DNA of 22,282 bases from DATAMF01 sp964472565 (lineage in GTDB: Bacteria; Chloroflexota; Anaerolineae; Aggregatilineales; Aggregatilineaceae). Each line of letters opens with the position of its first letter. Position 1 is the stretch's first letter. Made by a program: the position numbers and the translations under genes. The stretch is taken from contig CAYYNB010000094.1 in the NCBI GenBank assembly GCA_964472565.1, positions 1 to 22,282 of the forward strand, in the 5' to 3' direction. Below, one piece after another: positions 20,287 to 22,282 of the stretch. The notes under the pieces were generated by a model. The model searched no databases. It saw only the letters and a list, made by a program, of their open reading frames with translations, and had not been told where the DNA came from.

Positions 20287-22282
20287 ATGAAAAGCCAGCG
20301 ATGGTTGTTCAACTATCTGCGCAATGCGGACACCGACATTCAACCTGTCAGTTGGAGCGTGTTCAAGCGGGTGTTCCAGTATGCGCGCCCGTATCGCGGG
20401 CCGATTGTGGTGCTGCTGCTGCTGATTTTGGTCAGCACCGGACTCAGCCTGCTCAGCCCGCTGATCTTCCGCGATCTGATCGATAATACGCTGCCAAACA
20501 AAGACCTCGCACGGCTGAATCTGATGGCGATTGGGTTAGTGCTGCTGCCGATTGTGGGCGGCGTGGTGCGCATTGTGCAGCGGCGGCTGAACGCGATCAT
20601 TTCGGCAGGACTGGTCTATGATTTGCGGCTGGCGCTGTACGAACATATGCAGCAGATGTCGGTGCGCTTCTTTACGAACACCAAAACGGGCGAACTGATG
20701 AGCCGCCTGAACAATGATGTTAACGACGCGCAGCGCGTCATCAGCGATTCGCTGATCAACATCATCACTACCGGCGTGCGGACTATCGCGATTCTGGTGG
20801 TGATGTTCACGCTCAACTGGCAGCTCTCGCTGATGGGACTGCTGGTGCTGCCGCTGTTTATTCCGGCGGCGCGGCGTTCCGGGGTGCGACTGCGCACGAT
20901 TGCACGCGAGTCGATGGATCACAACGCCAAAATGAACGTGATGATGCACGAAACGCTGAATATCAGCGGCGCGCTGCTGGTCAAGTTGTTCGGCGGCGGG
21001 CAGACAGAAATAGACCGGTTCGGAGATCGAGCGGGACGGGTGCGCGACATCAGCATTGAGCGCTCGGTGATCGGGACACGATTTTCGGTGCTGATGGGAT
21101 TAGTGGGCGCGCTGGGCACCGCGTTGGTGTACTGGATCGGCGGGTATCTGGTGCTGAAGGATGTGTTCACCATCGGGACGATTGTTGCCTTTAACGCCTA
21201 TCTGGTGCAGCTCTACAACTCGATTCAGAGCCTATCAAATTCGCCGGTGTCGTTTGCAACGTCGCTGGTGAGCTTCGAGCGCGTGTTTGAAGTGCTCGAT
21301 CTGCCGCTGGAGATTCAGGAAAAGCCGAACGCGGTGGAACTGGCGAACGTGCGCGGCGCGGTGACATTTGAGCATGTCACCTTCTGGTACAGCGGTGAGA
21401 CGCTGCTGAGCGAGGTTAAGCGGCGGGGACAAGCAGACGGCGCGGCGCTGTCGGGAACGGTCAGCGAAGCTGGATCGAACGGCAAAACGAGCCAAGCCCG
21501 CGAACTGGCGCTGGAAGATGTCTCGTTCCAGATCAACGCGGGCGAACTGGCTGCGCTGGTGGGTCCGAGCGGCGCAGGGAAAACGACGATCACGTATCTG
21601 ATTCCACGACTGTATGATCCCGGCGAAGGCCGGATTCTGATCGATGGGATCGATCTGCGGGATGTCCGGTTGGAGTCGTTAGCGGCGCAGATCGGGATGG
21701 TGACGCAGGAAACCCATCTGTTCCATGATACGATCCGCATGAACCTGATGTATCCGCAACGGGAGATGGATCAAGCCGAGATCGAAGCGGCGTGCAAAGC
21801 GGCGAACATTCACCAGTTTATTATGGAACTGCCGGATGGGTATGATACGGTGGTGGGGGAACGCGGATTCCGGCTCAGCGGGGGGGAGAAACAGCGGATC
21901 GCNNNNNNNNNNCCCCCCCGGGCCCCCCGGCCCCGCCCCCCCGCCCCGCGCCCGGCGCGCGCGCCCGCCGCCGCCGCCCCCGCCGCGCCCCGAAACAGCG
22001 GATCGCGATTGCGCGCGTGATCCTCAAAAATCCGCGTATTCTGGTGCTGGACGAGGCGACGAGTCATCTGGACAGCCAATCGGAAGCGCTGATTCAGGAT
22101 GCGCTGAAAACGGTCATGGCGGGGCGAACAAGTTTGGTGATCGCGCACCGATTGAGCACGATTCTCGCGGCGGATCAGATTCTGGTGGTGGATCGCGGGC
22201 AGATTGTCGAGCGGGGAAAACACGCGGAGCTGTTGGCGCAGGGCGGATTGTATACCCAACTGTATCTGACGCAGTTCAAGGA
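20287..22282 (+). CDS. ABC exporter, membrane and ATPase domains in one chain (partial)
   Basis: This is an MsbA/BmrA-like half-transporter running off the right edge. Residues about 35-320 hold the six-helix membrane domain. The ATPase domain follows, with A-loop Tyr368 (FWYSG), Walker A GPSGAGKTT (Lys432), a Q-loop at VTQETHLF and a signature LSGGEKQRI (from 530). After the gap the sequence resumes as IARVILKNPRILVLDEATSHLD, an H-loop IAHRLST, and the end of the domain. Gap and junk (21903-21992) break the frame as printed, but removing them and the doubled 15 bases restores an intact domain, so the gene is probably whole. AAGGGG is spaced 5 bases from the ATG. An extra stretch of about 30 residues, rich in Gly/Ala/Ser, lies between the A-loop and the next strand. 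As a half-transporter it should form a dimer. The substrate is unknown. Confidence 0.88.
21903..21992. other. Assembly gap and artefactual C/G-only sequence
   Basis: Ten N bases (21903-21912) are followed by 80 bases containing only C and G. The 15 bases before the gap (21888-21902) recur at 21992-22006. The break falls exactly inside the conserved ABC signature region. This is a scaffolding or sequencing artefact, not biology. Confidence 0.95.

Noticed and set aside
21913..21992. GC-rich element such as an origin or insertion
   Set aside because: It has no A or T at all, borders an N gap and is flanked by a doubled assembly overlap, all signs of an artefact.

Overview
The window is about 22 kb of chromosomal-type bacterial DNA, rich in G+C inside genes and AT-rich in gaps. 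The gene content (multi-GAF and multi-PAS histidine kinases, an RsbU-like phosphatase fused to an anti-sigma-type kinase domain, an FtsX-type permease with LolD-like ATPases, small Gly-zipper membrane proteins, dispersed GGGGCAATT palindromes) suggests a Chloroflexota bacterium, probably Anaerolineae-like. This is inferred from gene style, not from a marker gene. There is no rRNA, tRNA, CRISPR array, transposase or phage gene. An assembly gap at 21903-21912 shows that the sequence comes from a scaffold.

Layout. (1) 1-162: a dispersed non-coding repeat and a short AT-rich tandem repeat. (2) 163-3246, minus: a GAF-rich sensor histidine kinase. (3) 3291-3832, plus: a tandem duplication of a promoter-plus-gene unit, each copy encoding a roughly 68-residue Gly-zipper membrane protein, closed by a strong terminator. 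(4) 3891-4742, minus: a tectonin-like beta-propeller with a C-terminal LysM domain. (5) 4970-7634, plus: an MBOAT O-acyltransferase and an SGNH-like membrane-anchored partner, a pair typical of O-acylation of exported or cell-wall polysaccharide. (6) 7748-11816, plus: ATPase, eight-TM FtsX-type permease, second ATPase. (7) 11963-14088, plus: a STAS antagonist and a three-domain kinase/GAF/PP2C protein, together a partner-switching module. (8) 14237-15325, plus: a secreted protein made of two near-identical halves. (9) 15393-16142, minus: a SAM-dependent methyltransferase with a short overlapping upstream ORF. (10) 16198-16779: a gene-poor stretch with inverted and direct repeats, a second copy of the repeat seen at position 1, and what looks like the first few codons of a lost response regulator. 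(11) 16780-20187, minus: a six-PAS/GAF NarL-type histidine kinase. (12) 20287 to the end, plus: an ABC exporter whose nucleotide-binding domain is split by the assembly gap and a run of pure C/G sequence.

The shared theme is sensing plus envelope work. Two large, apparently soluble kinases and a partner-switch module handle signals. The O-acylation pair, the FtsX-type ABC system, the exporter, the tectonin-LysM protein and the secreted repeat protein act at or beyond the membrane. No response regulator or sigma factor is present, so the outputs of the signalling proteins lie elsewhere. The most unusual observations are: copies of one dispersed repeat just downstream of both histidine kinases; a probable truncated response regulator beside the second kinase; two Gly-zipper mini-genes that each carry their own dyad-plus-TATAAT promoter; and two different ATPases flanking a single permease.
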